Assembly (NCBI GenBank): GCA_030704615.1
Contig: CM060734.1
Span: forward strand, 22,692,001 to 22,756,000
Source of the DNA: Takakia lepidozioides
Taxonomy: Eukaryota > Streptophyta > Takakiopsida > Takakiales > Takakiaceae
DNA: 64,000 bases
Reading direction: 5' to 3'
A program made the position numbers and the translations under genes. Shown here one piece after another: positions 22,803 to 36,982 of the stretch; within the stretch, counting starts at the first letter, position 1; every line of letters starts with the position of its first letter. The notes under the pieces were generated by a model that was not told the DNA's origin, searched no databases, and was given only the letters and a program-made list of their open reading frames with translations.

Positions 22803-23605
22803 GCGAAACCTCGACCACGGTTTCCTCCAAATATGTTAGTATATCACTTATGTCAGAGAAACCTCGACCGATATTTCCTCCAAACATATTAGTTCAATCT
22901 CGGTTTGCATTCATTATGAAATTGATGCATCTCAAGGAAACCTTGATCACAATTTCAAGGAAACGTCGACCGTGGTTTCCACTATATGAATGAACATCGA
23001 GCACATTTCCAGTAACCCATTTAAAATGTGTTCATTCATGAGCATAAAATGCACATGTTACTTTAAGGGAAACCTCGACCGTATTTTCCACCAACAACCT
23101 TGACCGCGGTTTCCACTACATGAATTAAGTGGTGCATCGTATCATATATGTCATTTGCTTAAATCAATCCTTCACCACAATTTGCACTTAGCACTTCCTA
23201 GTAGGGAAACCTCGACCGCGGTTTCTCTTAACAATTGGTATAAGGAAAACCTCGACCACAGTTCCCACCCACATGATATTTCAATATGGGAGACATATAC
23301 CCAAGGCAACCTCGACCGCGGTTTTCACTACGTGCAAAAAAGTAAGTGATGCACATTATCATATATGTCATTTGCATAAAGGAAACCTGCACCACGGTTT
23401 TTACTAGCAATTGATGCCAGGGAAACATTCACCACGGTTTCCATGATACAAAATATACATAGGTATATGTTCGTGCCCAAGAGAATTGATGCCACACCAT
23501 ATATTTATTTTACCAAGTATATTGTCAACCATTCAAGTATTAGATGCTTCCTGGAAACCTCGACCACAATTTCCATCGGTCCAGGGAAACCTCCATCGCG
23601 GTTTC
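22803..23605 (-). repeat. Palindrome family C, right array (13 copies, opposite orientation)
   Basis: About thirteen copies of GAAACCTCGACCGCGGTTTC run from 22,803 to 23,605. Starts are near 22,803, 22,858, 22,937, 22,960, 23,069, 23,092, 23,203, 23,243, 23,304, 23,381, 23,420, 23,551 and 23,584. The conserved half GGAAACCTCGA is now on the left and the spacer is TCCAAACATATT, so the array is inverted relative to the one at 20,929. Spacing is looser, at 23-131 bp. Confidence 0.9.
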
Positions 23606-24087
23606 ATCCACACCATATTTCACAACGAGTCTGAATTACTGCATGCAAAGTGAATCATTTATTGCTATTTCATCCAAGCATTACAATTACCTCCAATGTC
23701 ATGAAGCTTACATGAATGTCATCAATATGCCAAAACAATTAGAATTTCGACATTTAGAGTTTCTGAATTTTCTTGCGTTTCGATTTTGTGCTCCGCTCTA
23801 GAAAATCTTTCATACGAACGATAGAATTACCGCACCCATCATCAACTATTTGAAATGTTTGGGCAGGATGCATCATGTCCTCCGTCGCATTTGCTCGTAG
23901 TGATCTTAGCTTCCCATTTCTTGGACACATGCCAACTCTCTCTTGGTGTTGTCTTAATCACTTCTTGGTTTTTCTGATGAAGGTAATGAGCTCACTTGCT
24001 CCTCATATTGTCTGCATAGAACTGACATTATAACAAATATGTCTCATTTGTAGGAAACCACAAGTCTCATTTCCCTGTGATCTCATA

Positions 24088-26652
24088 TTATGTAAACAAA
24101 GCATATATTGAACAAAGCATTATATTGAATACAAAACATGTATTGAAATAGACACTGTTGTATGTTTTGAATAAAAAAGGTAGAGAGTCATATAACGTAC
24201 ATTCATCCTTGTCCGAATATTCAGGTTGAGCCGGTACATCGTTCAAATCAATACCCGTATAAAAAAGAGATTGAATGCCACCACGTGCACAGCCGTACTC
24301 TGTACCACAAGCTAGAACAATTCGAGGCTCGGATATATTTTTCAGTAATTGGATGACTTTGATTTGATGTTTGCAGAGATTTTCTCGTTGTGCCCATTCG
24401 CAATCACAATTTGCCCATTTTCCGGTGGCGTTATAGATCGTGTACCACTTTGTAGGAGAGTGAGAGCTGTGTACCTGCCATGAATCATTGATGTCATTTG
24501 GAAAAATAACATCTGAATCTGGAATAGTTCTTGCTCGAACTATTACCGACTCCAATAATTTCTCGGCCTTGGAATTGTTCAAGAAACCATATGTTTTCAT
24601 GTTCTCCATATAAGAGTAATGTAAAATGACATCACCAACAAGCTCATGGATAAGCCAGTCAACCCTGCGACCTCGGAGTGTTTTCTTGGACTCTGATAAC
24701 CTTGATTTTAAATTCCCATGATATGCTTCAATGGTAGCATTGGTTTCTTGACCAGCGTGTGGAATTCTTCTTGTACCAGTCACCCACATTCCTGTAAATA
24801 TACAAAATAACAATTTTTAAACCCAACTGGTATGGAAATCATATCATTACAAGTCTTTTACCCATTAACATCATACATAAGTGCACAAAATAATTCTACA
24901 TACAAAACCTAATTGTTAGTTAAACGTTACATACATGCAAAAAAACACTATAAAGGTAAACACATTTAGCAGGCCTTAAAAGATCATACCTATTTTTGGT
25001 AGCCAATATCGACGAAAGTACTCCTCAAATTTTTGTTGTCCAAGATACTCTGTAAACAATTTGTCAACCAAGTTGATGGCACGAAGCTCAAGATCTTGAA
25101 TAGATTCATCAATATTACATGACGTGTACATAATATTGCCAAGGCCTTCCAGTATACGACTTCGGATATCATTATTCCCAAGCTTACTAGCTGCATTTTT
25201 TTGCCATGCCTTACGCACATGCCAAAGACATAACAAAATTGGCATGTTATGTCCCCAAACAACTCTGCAATGCAATCCACTATCAACCATTAATAACTTT
25301 CATGAAGGCGCCTCGGTAATATCAATCACATTTTTGATACCTCGACAGTAGTTCATACCAGTGGAAACCTGGTTTGAGATTTATACCTGATTCCAATTAT
25401 TGATTAAAAAAAATCCCTACAAACAATTTAAGGTGGGAAAGAATGACATATGTACCTGATTGCATTGATCTCAACATCAGCATCATCCACTATAAAAGAT
25501 GAAGGCAACCATTCCGGATTTTTTTGCTTCAAATGACTTTGAAGTGCACTCATCTATTGTTGCAAATCACATGCCCTTCCTCGGCTTGTAATAGCCCAAG
25601 CAACTGGAATACCATTGTAGTGCTTATCAAACACAACAAGTGTGAACAATTGGATTTTTTGATCATTTGTTCCAAAAGTTGCATCACAAGCAACGGCACC
25701 TCCATGACCTCTATCAAGCATTTTCATTGTTTGATAAGGGGTTTGAATGCCCAGAGTGAAAGGAATGGTGTCATCCACCAATTCATGTTGTTGGTAGAAG
25801 AAGACATATTCCGGATGTTCTCATACCCACATCTTCACACTTTCCGCCGGATTAGGAGCACGTTTGAAAGACTCCTCCGCTAACCGAGCCGCAATGTTTC
25901 TAATATCTTGCATTTTTAAAAAATCATCCCAAGTGGCCAACTCCCCCATGTCACTTCTGGCCTGCCATATCCTCTTGTGTTCTTTAAAAACTTCCCTTGG
26001 CGAGGATTCACAATCAAGACGTTTAAGTATCCAATTTCTCAAATCTTGGGATATCCAAGGAGCAAATTGTGATTTCCGTAACAAAGATTGAGGGTCTTGT
26101 GTACCATGACAAACCTCGCCATTGCGGTCAACATGAGATCTCTCATAATAAACCAATTCAGCCACTACTACCTGGTCCTTTCTTTGGCTTTGGAGTTGTG
26201 GTGACATTTCTTTCTTCAATATTCCGTCGGTCATCTCGTGGACCCCAAACACAATGATACCTGCAAACATATCACAGGGAAACCAAAATATAGGTTTAAT
26301 TTTATGTGGGCAGATAGCCATAATTTCCAGAATTATTCAAAATACCTATAGTTCTCACAATCCCAATACAAAAGTAGAGTGAAGCTTACCACTTTTGACC
26401 AATGTGGCTGTCAAGACAAGTCTGATCCAACTTAGATGAACCTGGCACACTCTTGACAATCTTGAACTTGGTTGGTGCAGATTTATTGTTGTTTTCTCCT
26501 TCCAAAAAATCTGGAACTCTTGTCCAAGGAATCCATGCCACTTCACATATGCATTCTGATCCTCTTACTTTTATGATGTGTGGCAGCCATACCAGATCAT
26601 TTGCATCAAATGGACTTTTGATAGGGCTTTGAATCTCCAGTTCCTTCATCAT
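24088..26652 (-). pseudogene. MULE transposase, DDE plus SWIM zinc finger, with nonsense codons
   Basis: Exons read high to low. The first, from 26,652, begins MMKELEIQSPIKSPFDANDL, carries FKIVKSVPGSSKLDQTCLDS and ends at a donor near 26,388. A second from about 26,261 (YHCVWGPRDD) shifts frame to the SPREVFKEHKRIWQARSD part. The catalytic region holds VACDATFGTNDQKIQLFTLV (first Asp), FIVDDADVEINAIR (second Asp region) and ILLCLWHVRKAWQKN (C-W-H-x3-A-W, typical after the second Asp). The last exon (24,813 down to about 24,175) includes the SWIM finger CDCEWAQRENLCKHQIKV (C-x-C-x9-C-x-H). In-frame stops at 25,821 (after KMWV) and 25,554 (after CDLQQ) break it. The family cuts and inserts MULEs; FAR1/FHY3 are domesticated relatives. 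Confidence 0.85.
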
Positions 26653-27293
26653 TGATGTTCCTCACATTTTGCACATATCAGGCATCTCCACCTTTCTGTG
26701 TAATAAAAAAAAATTCAAATAACACAGTTGAAACTTGAGACTATTATCCTTATTTAAACCCTAATATGCACTCATGAATTTGTAATTAGTTTGAACCTCT
26801 ATTACATGGCCTACTATATAAACTATTTTTCTAAACTTCAACCAAAACAAAAGCATGTTCAAAAACCGCGATTTTAGTTTCCCTGTCCTAAGAAATTGTG
26901 TTTCAGAGCACATGATTGCTCTATCCATTTGGATACCCCATATATGAACGAAGAATCATGCAAACAACAGAAGAGCACATGTAAAACAAACATACCATTT
27001 GCATAAATATAAGTCTTCCTTGCTGAGATATTTCCGCTCAGTCCACATTGTCTTGTCCATCATCGTATCACACTATAAGCTTCTTTAACTGCTTCAGCTC
27101 CTTCATTGAATCTCTTAAGCGCCTTGCACCGAACAATTCACATCAAGTGTTTAGTGATCCACAAGCTCACTTCACTAATCTAATCTACACATAATTGCAT
27201 CCACTAATCCACTCACTAATCCATAGAACCCGTTGCTTGATTTGGGAGCCAAGACAAGCTTGAACAGCCGTCACCCTAACCTCATCCCTCACA

Positions 27294-27597
27294 CCTAACC
27301 TCATCCATTTTGAAGTCATCCCCCAAATTCATCCATGGATGCGAAACATGCCATGGAGCATGCAGGATGGGGCCTCGCATGGAGCATGGGGGAGTTCATA
27401 GAGCATGGTAGGGTGCGCATGCGTGGTGAGGAGTATGGGGAGCAAGGGGGATGGCGAGGGAAATGGTAGGGCCCGGGCATGGGGCTGGCTCTTGGCATTA
27501 ATGGCAGAATTCCATTAATGACACATATTAATGTGCCCTGCCTGGTAGGGACAAGGGCTCTCCAGAAGCTAATCCTAGATTATGAATAACGCGGGGC
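27294..27597 (-). repeat. MULE right terminal inverted repeat
   Basis: Reverse complement of 20,037-20,340, ending CGCGGGGC at 27,597. The second TSD copy follows at 27,598-27,606. Confidence 0.92.
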
Positions 27598-27606
27598 CTC
27601 CAAAAT

Positions 27607-27695
27607 GATATCTGTTACAATCCTAGCCGTCATAACGTCAATATGGATCTCTTTGCCCTTTTCCAGTGCTCCCAGACTGGCACATGCATTCAGAA
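27607..27695 (-). pseudogene. PPR pseudogene, upstream part
   Basis: The minus-strand frame reads VLNACASLGALEKGKEIHID and then VMTARIVTDIILE. It continues across the MULE, at the TSD ATTTTGGAG (Ile-Leu-Glu), into TALAEMYVKCGSI at 20,027 downward. The repeat is a textbook plant PPR; farther upstream the sequence loses similarity. Confidence 0.8.
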
Positions 27696-30150
<2,455 letters not shown>

Positions 30151-31434
30151 TTGTACCAATTTGGAGGTGGACACAGGATCAGCCATCTGTGACTTTTGTA
30201 GGTGGTACGCTTGATTTTAGGTGAAATTGTATTTGGCAGTTGATATAGGAGAGTTTGGAAGCTGCGCTTCATATGCCAGCTTTGGCCGAAATGTTCTTCT
30301 CAGAGAGTGGGAACAGCTGGTGTAGCTGTTTTCCTCTTCTCAAAAGTCACCAGCAGAAGATTCCAGTGTCGGTGATGTGTCTGGAAAACTCACTGGCACA
30401 GGTAAAATGCTGACGGCCTCTGTTCACTGCCACAACTTCTCAGATGCAGAGACTGGACTTTATCGCCAAGTTCGCTAATACATTTGGCTGTTTTGAAGCA
30501 CGAGAAGGGTGCATATTGGTAGGTTCTTCAATTAGCTAAGGTGGTCAGGCAGGTTGGGTACCCACTCTTTTGTACACAAGGGTCTGTCATGTAAGCATGG
30601 TTGTGGCACATAGGCCGCAGCATGATTCTTGAAAGGAGGCACACCGGTGCTAAGAGACTACTGATCGGGGAACCTTGTGGGTAACATGTCAGGAGCCTTC
30701 AATGGATACGACCTGGTCTTAATTACTTGAAAAATCTGGTAGGTTTTACCTGTGTTGCCTGCTTTTGCACCATGATGATTGTTATCAAACCAGGATTGCG
30801 AAGGTTGTGGCCACTTGTGTCAGCCTTGCTCAATTCTTCTATGAAAATTTTGTTAGAGATATTATCTGGCATGGAAACTTGTTAATCTTCATAGAAATTG
30901 AGATGCCCAATAAACGTGAGGAGCCTTACCCAGATTAGGAGGAGGTTGTTGTACACAAACAAAATGAAAGAGGCATCGCGGCCAAGAGCTTAATGGGCCT
31001 TTCCCAGCCTATCAACAAGAGTAGACCAGTGTCAAAGCGCCCTTTGTCTCATCCTCAGGTAAACAATAGCTGTGTCATGATTACAATTTCGTCATGATAG
31101 ATCCCCTAGGTGACATGCCCGGAGGACTCCCTTGTTGAAGAGTTTGAATAGCCTGTGGCCTCAACCATTGTCCCCATTGAGTGGGGAGTAGTTGACAGCG
31201 TTGCTGACTCACCTCCACCACTGATTGTTGGGCAGAAATCAGGGGCAACCGCCTCTCTAGGCACTTCCATGGCTAAGCAAAAGTCTTGCAAAGCAGCAAT
31301 GACAAGAGTGGAGTTCCATTATTATGCCACACTGAAACCAGTTGCGCCCAAACCCACGATGCCTATGCAGTAGAGAAAATTAATGCTTTACAAGATGAGT
31401 GCGTGGCAACCACGCAAGCTAACCAACGATGTTT
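30151..31434. other. Rab 3' UTR followed by intergenic sequence
   Basis: T-rich trailer-like sequence follows the stop. No gene, repeat array or transposon end was recognised. Short frames on both strands lack motifs. Confidence 0.4.
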
Positions 31435-34127
31435 TCATATGCTTTTGACACACACCATTGAAGCCAGCATGCAAGGGTAAGTAATACCTGCAAAGAGATA
31501 TACTTCAAAAACTCTCCTAACAGTTTTGCTCCCCTCTGCAGACTTGGTGGTGCAGGAATAATCTGATGGTGAGGTGGTATGGCAACAAATTTCCTCCTGA
31601 TTTGCTTCCCTCTCTTGTGGAATCTCCTCCACGGCCTGTGTGCTACTACTGGGAACATTGGGATTCAACACTTGGGTGCTGCTGCTGGGTATAGTGGTAG
31701 GTACCGTTTGTGTGCTTGGTTCAGCCTTATCCTGCCGCATACAATGTTCTGGAATTCCTAGTCCACTGACCTCTGTCAAAGGAATTGTGGGGTATGCACA
31801 ATCAGGTTGCAGAATTTCTGCACTAGGGAGAGTGCCCAACTCCGAGCCAACCCTCTCTAATACTTCTAATGCACTAGGGGTGGAGTTCGAGGTCTCCCCT
31901 CTGTCATGAGCTTTTCATTCTGATCATACAGCTGAGCCAACTCCGCATCCTACCTGGGCAAAATCTTCTGTCATTGTGTTACGAGCTTTATTCTTTAAGA
32001 GTTTACTCAACCTCTGAATTTATGTCTTGTCCACCACTATGACTTTAATGTCTGCATCATTCTCACAATCCAGGTAAGCTTTAAAGAATCCAGCATCAAT
32101 TGAATCAGATACTGCCTACACAATTTTCCAAAGTCTTCTACAACTGTTCAATTCGCTGCCGCATTGACCCCAACTGTTTCTGATATTGGATGTAGCAGGT
32201 TGTGTAGGATATCAACAATTTGTTGAATCCGTTATGGCTTTTCTGTGTCTGCTGGATTTGTCCCTCCATGCTAAGTTTCAAGTCTGCTTGTCTTGGTTAT
32301 AACATTCAACTGTACGATTGAGCTGTGCTTGGGCCTCCCTTGTGGCATTATCCAGAGTGGTAATTTGGTTCCGGATTTCTATCTCCCGCTGTAGCTCCTG
32401 AGCTCGGATCTCCGAGGCAAGTCAATGTGCCTCATCCAACTATGCTTCAGCATCTATTGCGAGTCTCCGGGCTTCCACTGTCCGGCTAATTGCATTCAAG
32501 TCTCCTTCCAAGTGGCCAATTCTTGTGTGGGCCTCCTGCCTCTGCCTCTGACACTCCTCAAGCTGAACTTGAGCTGCCAACTTCTGCCTCTGGGCTTCTG
32601 CTACCTCGCGTGTAGCTGTACTATGTTCTCCTTCCAAGTTTGTGCCTGTCGTGCTTGTTCTTCTTGCAGGGTCTCAATGGTTTGCTTTGTAGCAGCTAAT
32701 TGCTGCCGGAAGGCTACCTTCTCATGCTCAAGCTCATTAATCTTAATTCCCAATTTAATAAAGCCCTCCTTCTCTGACTCTAACTGTCTGATGTGCTTCT
32801 GCAAGTTGACTTCCAACAAAGCCTTTTTCTTATTGGTACAGATGTGCAATATTCAAATGCTTGACTCTATCCTCAAAATCGGCCTGCATCTTTTGTACCA
32901 TCTCCCTCATCTCATCAATACTAATGTAATCCTTAAAGTAATTGCACTACAGATTAGCATTGTTGACCATAGCCATCTTATCTAGAGGTACCTGCTGTTG
33001 TTGCTGGAGAGCTGGCCAGTGCACTAACACATTATCCATGTAGATAGAAATTCTAGAATTTCCTCTTTCTGCAATCTGTGAGTTACCAACCATGTGACTC
33101 TGCTCAGGAATATGAAGTGACAACATTCGTACTGTTGTGGTTCATATCAGGCCCCCTGATTGGTCTTGTGCCAAGAGTTTAGATGTGGTAGGTATATTTA
33201 CTCTATCTCCTTTCTCAGGTCGGTGAGTGTTTCCCTCAGGCACTCATATATTTGGAGAGTTCACTTCTTGTGCCTCCTTGCGAAGTTCAACCCCTTGGGG
33301 TCTGTTGCCCATTTCCTCTAGGTTATCCGCCGCTGCCACACGATTCATGGCACGTTTGGTTCTGCTCTCTTCTTCGCTGTTACGAGAGTCTGCCCTTTTT
33401 TTCATTGTCGACTAAGCCAGCCATTCACCCATTGACTGGCGATCTGCCAAAGATAAAGATACACACTCCCGTATGATCTAAGTATAAATCACGTGTGTAG
33501 ACACAAACTGACCTCCCTTCCTATCACCCATATCCTGCACCCTGCGTATCTCACCCAAGACATTGTTCCTCATCATGCCCGCCCAATTCACATTGTGGCC
33601 ATTGTAGTGTTGCACAATCTCTTGTTCAAAAGTTCGACTTAAATACATATGGTTTTGTTTCGCAAGAAACAAATCATTGAACACTGGTCCTAACTTCTTC
33701 AAAGCCTCATCTTTGAGATCTTTGCAATTGAACCCATGTGATCCTCCTACTTTCTCATTTACCAAGTCTCCAAAATGCAGTGTGGATTGCTCCATAATGG
33801 AAGTTTTCTCATTCCGGGGCAAATCAAAGATACCCCTGAAATTCTGCTCGAATCTTTAACTACTGACTTCTCTCTGTCATAGTTGTAGATAAACTCCTTC
33901 ACAGGTTTCTCATGAGACAGTCTACAATCCCCTTCCAGGATCAACTCCTCCATGTCCATCATGGCCAAGAACTCAGGTACAGCGTCTTGGTCTGCCTTAG
34001 CTTCCCGGAAGAGGTTCACCGTACTCTTGAGTTTCAGCAGTGGGAAGTGCATCTCTCTATCGTGCTTGACCACCATGATTGATGTCGGGATAAGAACACC
34101 AGTAACACGAGACTCTTTAGCGACCAA
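31435..34127 (-). pseudogene. Degenerate coiled-coil protein gene of unknown function
   Basis: Coding pieces in several minus-strand frames line up in one direction. 34,127 downward has VTGVLIPTSIMVVKHDREMH and EFLAMMDMEELILEGDC. 33,822-33,478 has LHFGDLVNEKVGGSHGF and NDLFLAKQNHMYLSRTFEQE. 32,849-32,440 is a long heptad-rich coiled coil (RQLESEKEGFIKL, then ATKQTIETLQEEQARQAQTW, then AEAQRQKLAAQVQLEECQRQ). 31,839-31,435 is Ser/Thr/Pro-rich. Stops and shifts separate them. A long coiled coil after a globular part would fit a Gag-like or structural transposon protein, but no family motif is visible. Three palindromes of family F lie just upstream (34,551-34,770). Confidence 0.35.
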
Positions 34128-34550
34128 GTTTTTGACACATGGCTATACAAAGCCACGTTCTGGAGCCAGGTACCGTTTTATGATATCGTATGCAGTTGCT
34201 GTGAGCTTCTGTAATGTGGCATCTTTCTCACATACGTTCCATTTTGTAAGTGGAACACAGGGCGTCGTGAGTGCTGCAGAGGCAACTTGCGGACTAGAAT
34301 ATTGTCATGTCACCACCGGATGTCACTTTCCAGGCATATGTTGCAAGTGGAAAGCTATAGTATGCCAAAATTGTTTTTCTAGGGAGTTCCACGAGGAGGC
34401 TGGTATCTCCAGAATGCATGACTTCAAGCAGTAGTATAACTTGGAACCCGCAATGACGCGAGTTCTCTACATATTCTCCTCAATCCATCACCAATTTATA
34501 TTAGTTTGTGTTGAAATGTGCACTGCAATGTGTTGTTATTGAGTCCTCCA

Positions 34551-34770
34551 TAATTGTGTCTGTTGACGTACACCATTTCAGAGGCAGCCTCCCCACGTCT
34601 AGGCGGCCTTCTATGGATTCATGGATTCCTCTGAAAGTGTGTGCGTTGACACACACAATTCCATAGGGCCCCTCCCCTTTATTTTTTCTGATGTCGCTCC
34701 AACAAATTATCTCTCTACAGTGTTCCACACTCCAGATATAAATTACTCTGGAATTGTATACGTTGATGCA
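34551..34770. repeat. Palindrome family F (GTGTGCGTTGACACAC core), three copies
   Basis: Copies are at about 34,551-34,575, 34,636-34,666 and 34,751-34,770. The central one is the best: AAGTGTGTGCGTTGACAC continuing ACACAATTCC, with outer arms GGAATTGT/ACAATTCC. The others keep ATTGT-nnn-GTTGA. Confidence 0.6.
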
Positions 34771-35865
34771 GCTTCTCAAATGATCATGTGGGAGAGCATT
34801 GACGAGCCCTGGTTGCGCGCGGCCAGGGTGACGACATACTAGCCTAGGGGGTCGTGGTAAGTTGCGGTGTAGGTTGGGCTCAACGAACCGTCTACCCGAC
34901 TGCGGTAAGTGTAGGGGTCCGCGGTAGCTATGGGTGGATCTAACACATTCTAAATTCCTACCGGCAAAACAAAGCTTGACAACTCCACTTCACAGGGCGA
35001 TTTGCGTTTCCTAGTCCTACGTTTTGTTTATGGTTTTCTACGTCTTTAATGGTAATTGTCTTCCAAGTCTTTGTTTATTACTACTTCCTACATGCATGAG
35101 CTCCCAACACGCTTATAGCCGGGACGAACCTTCAAATCCCTTCACAAAGCGACTCCCGAGCCCAGGGAGACAGGGGATTATCTATCTCCCGCCCAATGCC
35201 CCCCCCCCCCCCCAAAATCCCGAGGTGGATTAGTTTCCTACCTCCGAGGAAGGGACCGGATCCGCTTTCCGAAGTCGGTCTCCCCTGCTTGGAGCGATCC
35301 AAAGCTTCAACCTCAATGGTCAGTCCATCGGGTGAATGATAGCAATTCAAACCTCTAGGTGATTCCCGAGATCTAATGAAACCAATGGTCGTTCAAGGCC
35401 TTACTGTACTATGTGGTACCAATTGACATTTGCAAAAGTAGAGAAGCACATAAAAGGGAATGGATAATATCCCACTATCCCACCCATACCTTTGAAATTT
35501 GCAGACTTACACTTAGTTTTGCTGCAACCTTGGGCTCTTAAGGGATCTCTATGAAAATACCCTTTGAGTATTTGAATCCTACTGATGTTTACAATTTTTG
35601 GTTTTATCAAAGACAGACCTGTTCATACCCGTGTTTTTGATTGAAGCTAATTCTGATCTTTGTGATTGAGGCTGATTCTGGTTTCTTCCCCTAAGGAGCT
35701 GATGGATGGTGTCACTGAAAAATGGTTGATTTGTCTTTTTTGACTAAGACCCTAGTGGTCTTGTCCATGTCTTGACAAGACATAAAGTATCTTCCCTCTA
35801 TCCTAGTCCAATATGCTTAGTGGTTTTTGCATATACTATCCATTGACTATTTTGTGAAATTCCAG
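34771..35865. other. No gene recognised
   Basis: Contains GC-rich sequence near 34,800-34,930, a run of about 16 C at about 35,200-35,215 and AT-rich sequence thereafter. No coding motif was seen. Confidence 0.4.
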
Positions 35866-36750
35866 ATGGCTCTGTCGTGCTGTTTGTCTCTAAGAGACCG
35901 CACTAACAAAAAGTTTTTTTTACCTGGCAGAGCTCCAGCAAAGTCACTCCAGAATGGATTGACGAACTGCAGGCTTTGGGGTACCAATCCCCTTTGTTTC
36001 CTCCAATCCCTGCCATTCAAGCTACGCTTGCGCAAACAACGCCAAGCGATTTCTATGCTACAGTTCAAGCACTGGATACCGCACCTTTAAAATTAGGTGA
36101 TGACAACCCACTTTTATTGCTTGAAACCCTGGCTCTAGAGGACTGGGTAAAGCTGTCATTATCTACAAACAAGAATGGGAAGTACATGGCCAGACTCAAG
36201 GACTATCATGCACGTCTAATCACTAATCTTGAGGAAGATGCTGAAGAAATGACCAATTAGGAGCAAAAATGAGAGGCTATTGAGGCTGCCCTGCGATTGG
36301 CTAACCCTAAAGATGAGCAGACACCTTCTACTCATAAATCATCCACTATTACTGAGCAGGAGTTTATCCCTTCAGTAACCAATCATCCGATTTTTGGGTC
36401 GCATGAATCTGCCAGAAAGCGAAATTGTTGCTGTGAAAGATTTTTGTGAGCATGTGGAGATGTCTCAGGTGGAGCAGGAAAGAGCGGCTGGTGCTCCTCT
36501 GGGTAACCAGCAATTCATGCCCTGGATGCCACCACGTGCCGTTGAGCTCAAAGTAGCCAATAATGAACACATGATGTGGCATCCACAAGCCAACATCAAC
36601 CTACTCGCACCCATCTCAATTGAGATGTGGGTGAAATGGGGTAATATCTCTGAGGGTGAACGCAACAGGTGCGTACAAGATGTTGTTGATAGATTTCATA
36701 GGTTCGGAGCCCATTGCCGTTGCTTGGCCCTTGAGAACTTTCTATTATAA
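35866..36750 (+). pseudogene. Unrecognised coding fragments
   Basis: Plus-strand frames joined by stops and shifts read SSSKVTPEWIDELQALGYQS, then DWVKLSLSTNKNGKYMARLK up to a stop at 36,258. They continue as AIEAALRLANPKDEQ and then SEIVAVKDFCEHVEMSQVEQ to 36,750. Composition is coding-like (acidic, Glu/Leu-rich), but I recognise no family. It may be part of the same lost element as the minus-strand coiled-coil piece. Confidence 0.25.
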
Positions 36751-36982
36751 GCTTTGTGACAAAGGGGATTACTTGACCAAAAACAACCTACCTACAGGAT
36801 CTGTGAGGTCAAAAAATCACAAAAGCCAGCTCTGGAATTGGTACAGGCCCTACATAAGGTGCAACTGCGGACCGGTGAAGCACCATCCGGGTGCATTGGA
36901 AGTGTAGCCTAGTTTGACCACTCAGTGTGGTACATGATTAACCACGCCTCCTACCACTTCAGCCTGCATGAGTCCAGAGATT

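Larger units (their letters stand above)
20037..27597. mobile_element. Complete Mutator-like element (MULE), 7,561 bp, with 304-bp TIRs
   Basis: The element starts GCCCCGCGTTATTCATAATC and ends with its reverse complement. The two 304-bp terminal inverted repeats are nearly identical, and a perfect 9-bp TSD flanks it. Inside are a plus-strand zinc-finger/acidic protein gene (21,460-22,601) and a minus-strand MULE transposase (about 26,652-24,175), transcribed toward each other from opposite ends as in maize MuDR. Three AAAGCACA-type palindromes (20,641-20,794) and two large arrays of family C palindromes (20,929-21,414 and 22,803-23,605) fill the non-coding space. Both genes contain in-frame stops, so this copy is probably not autonomous today, but the near-identical TIRs suggest a fairly recent insertion. 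Confidence 0.93.
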
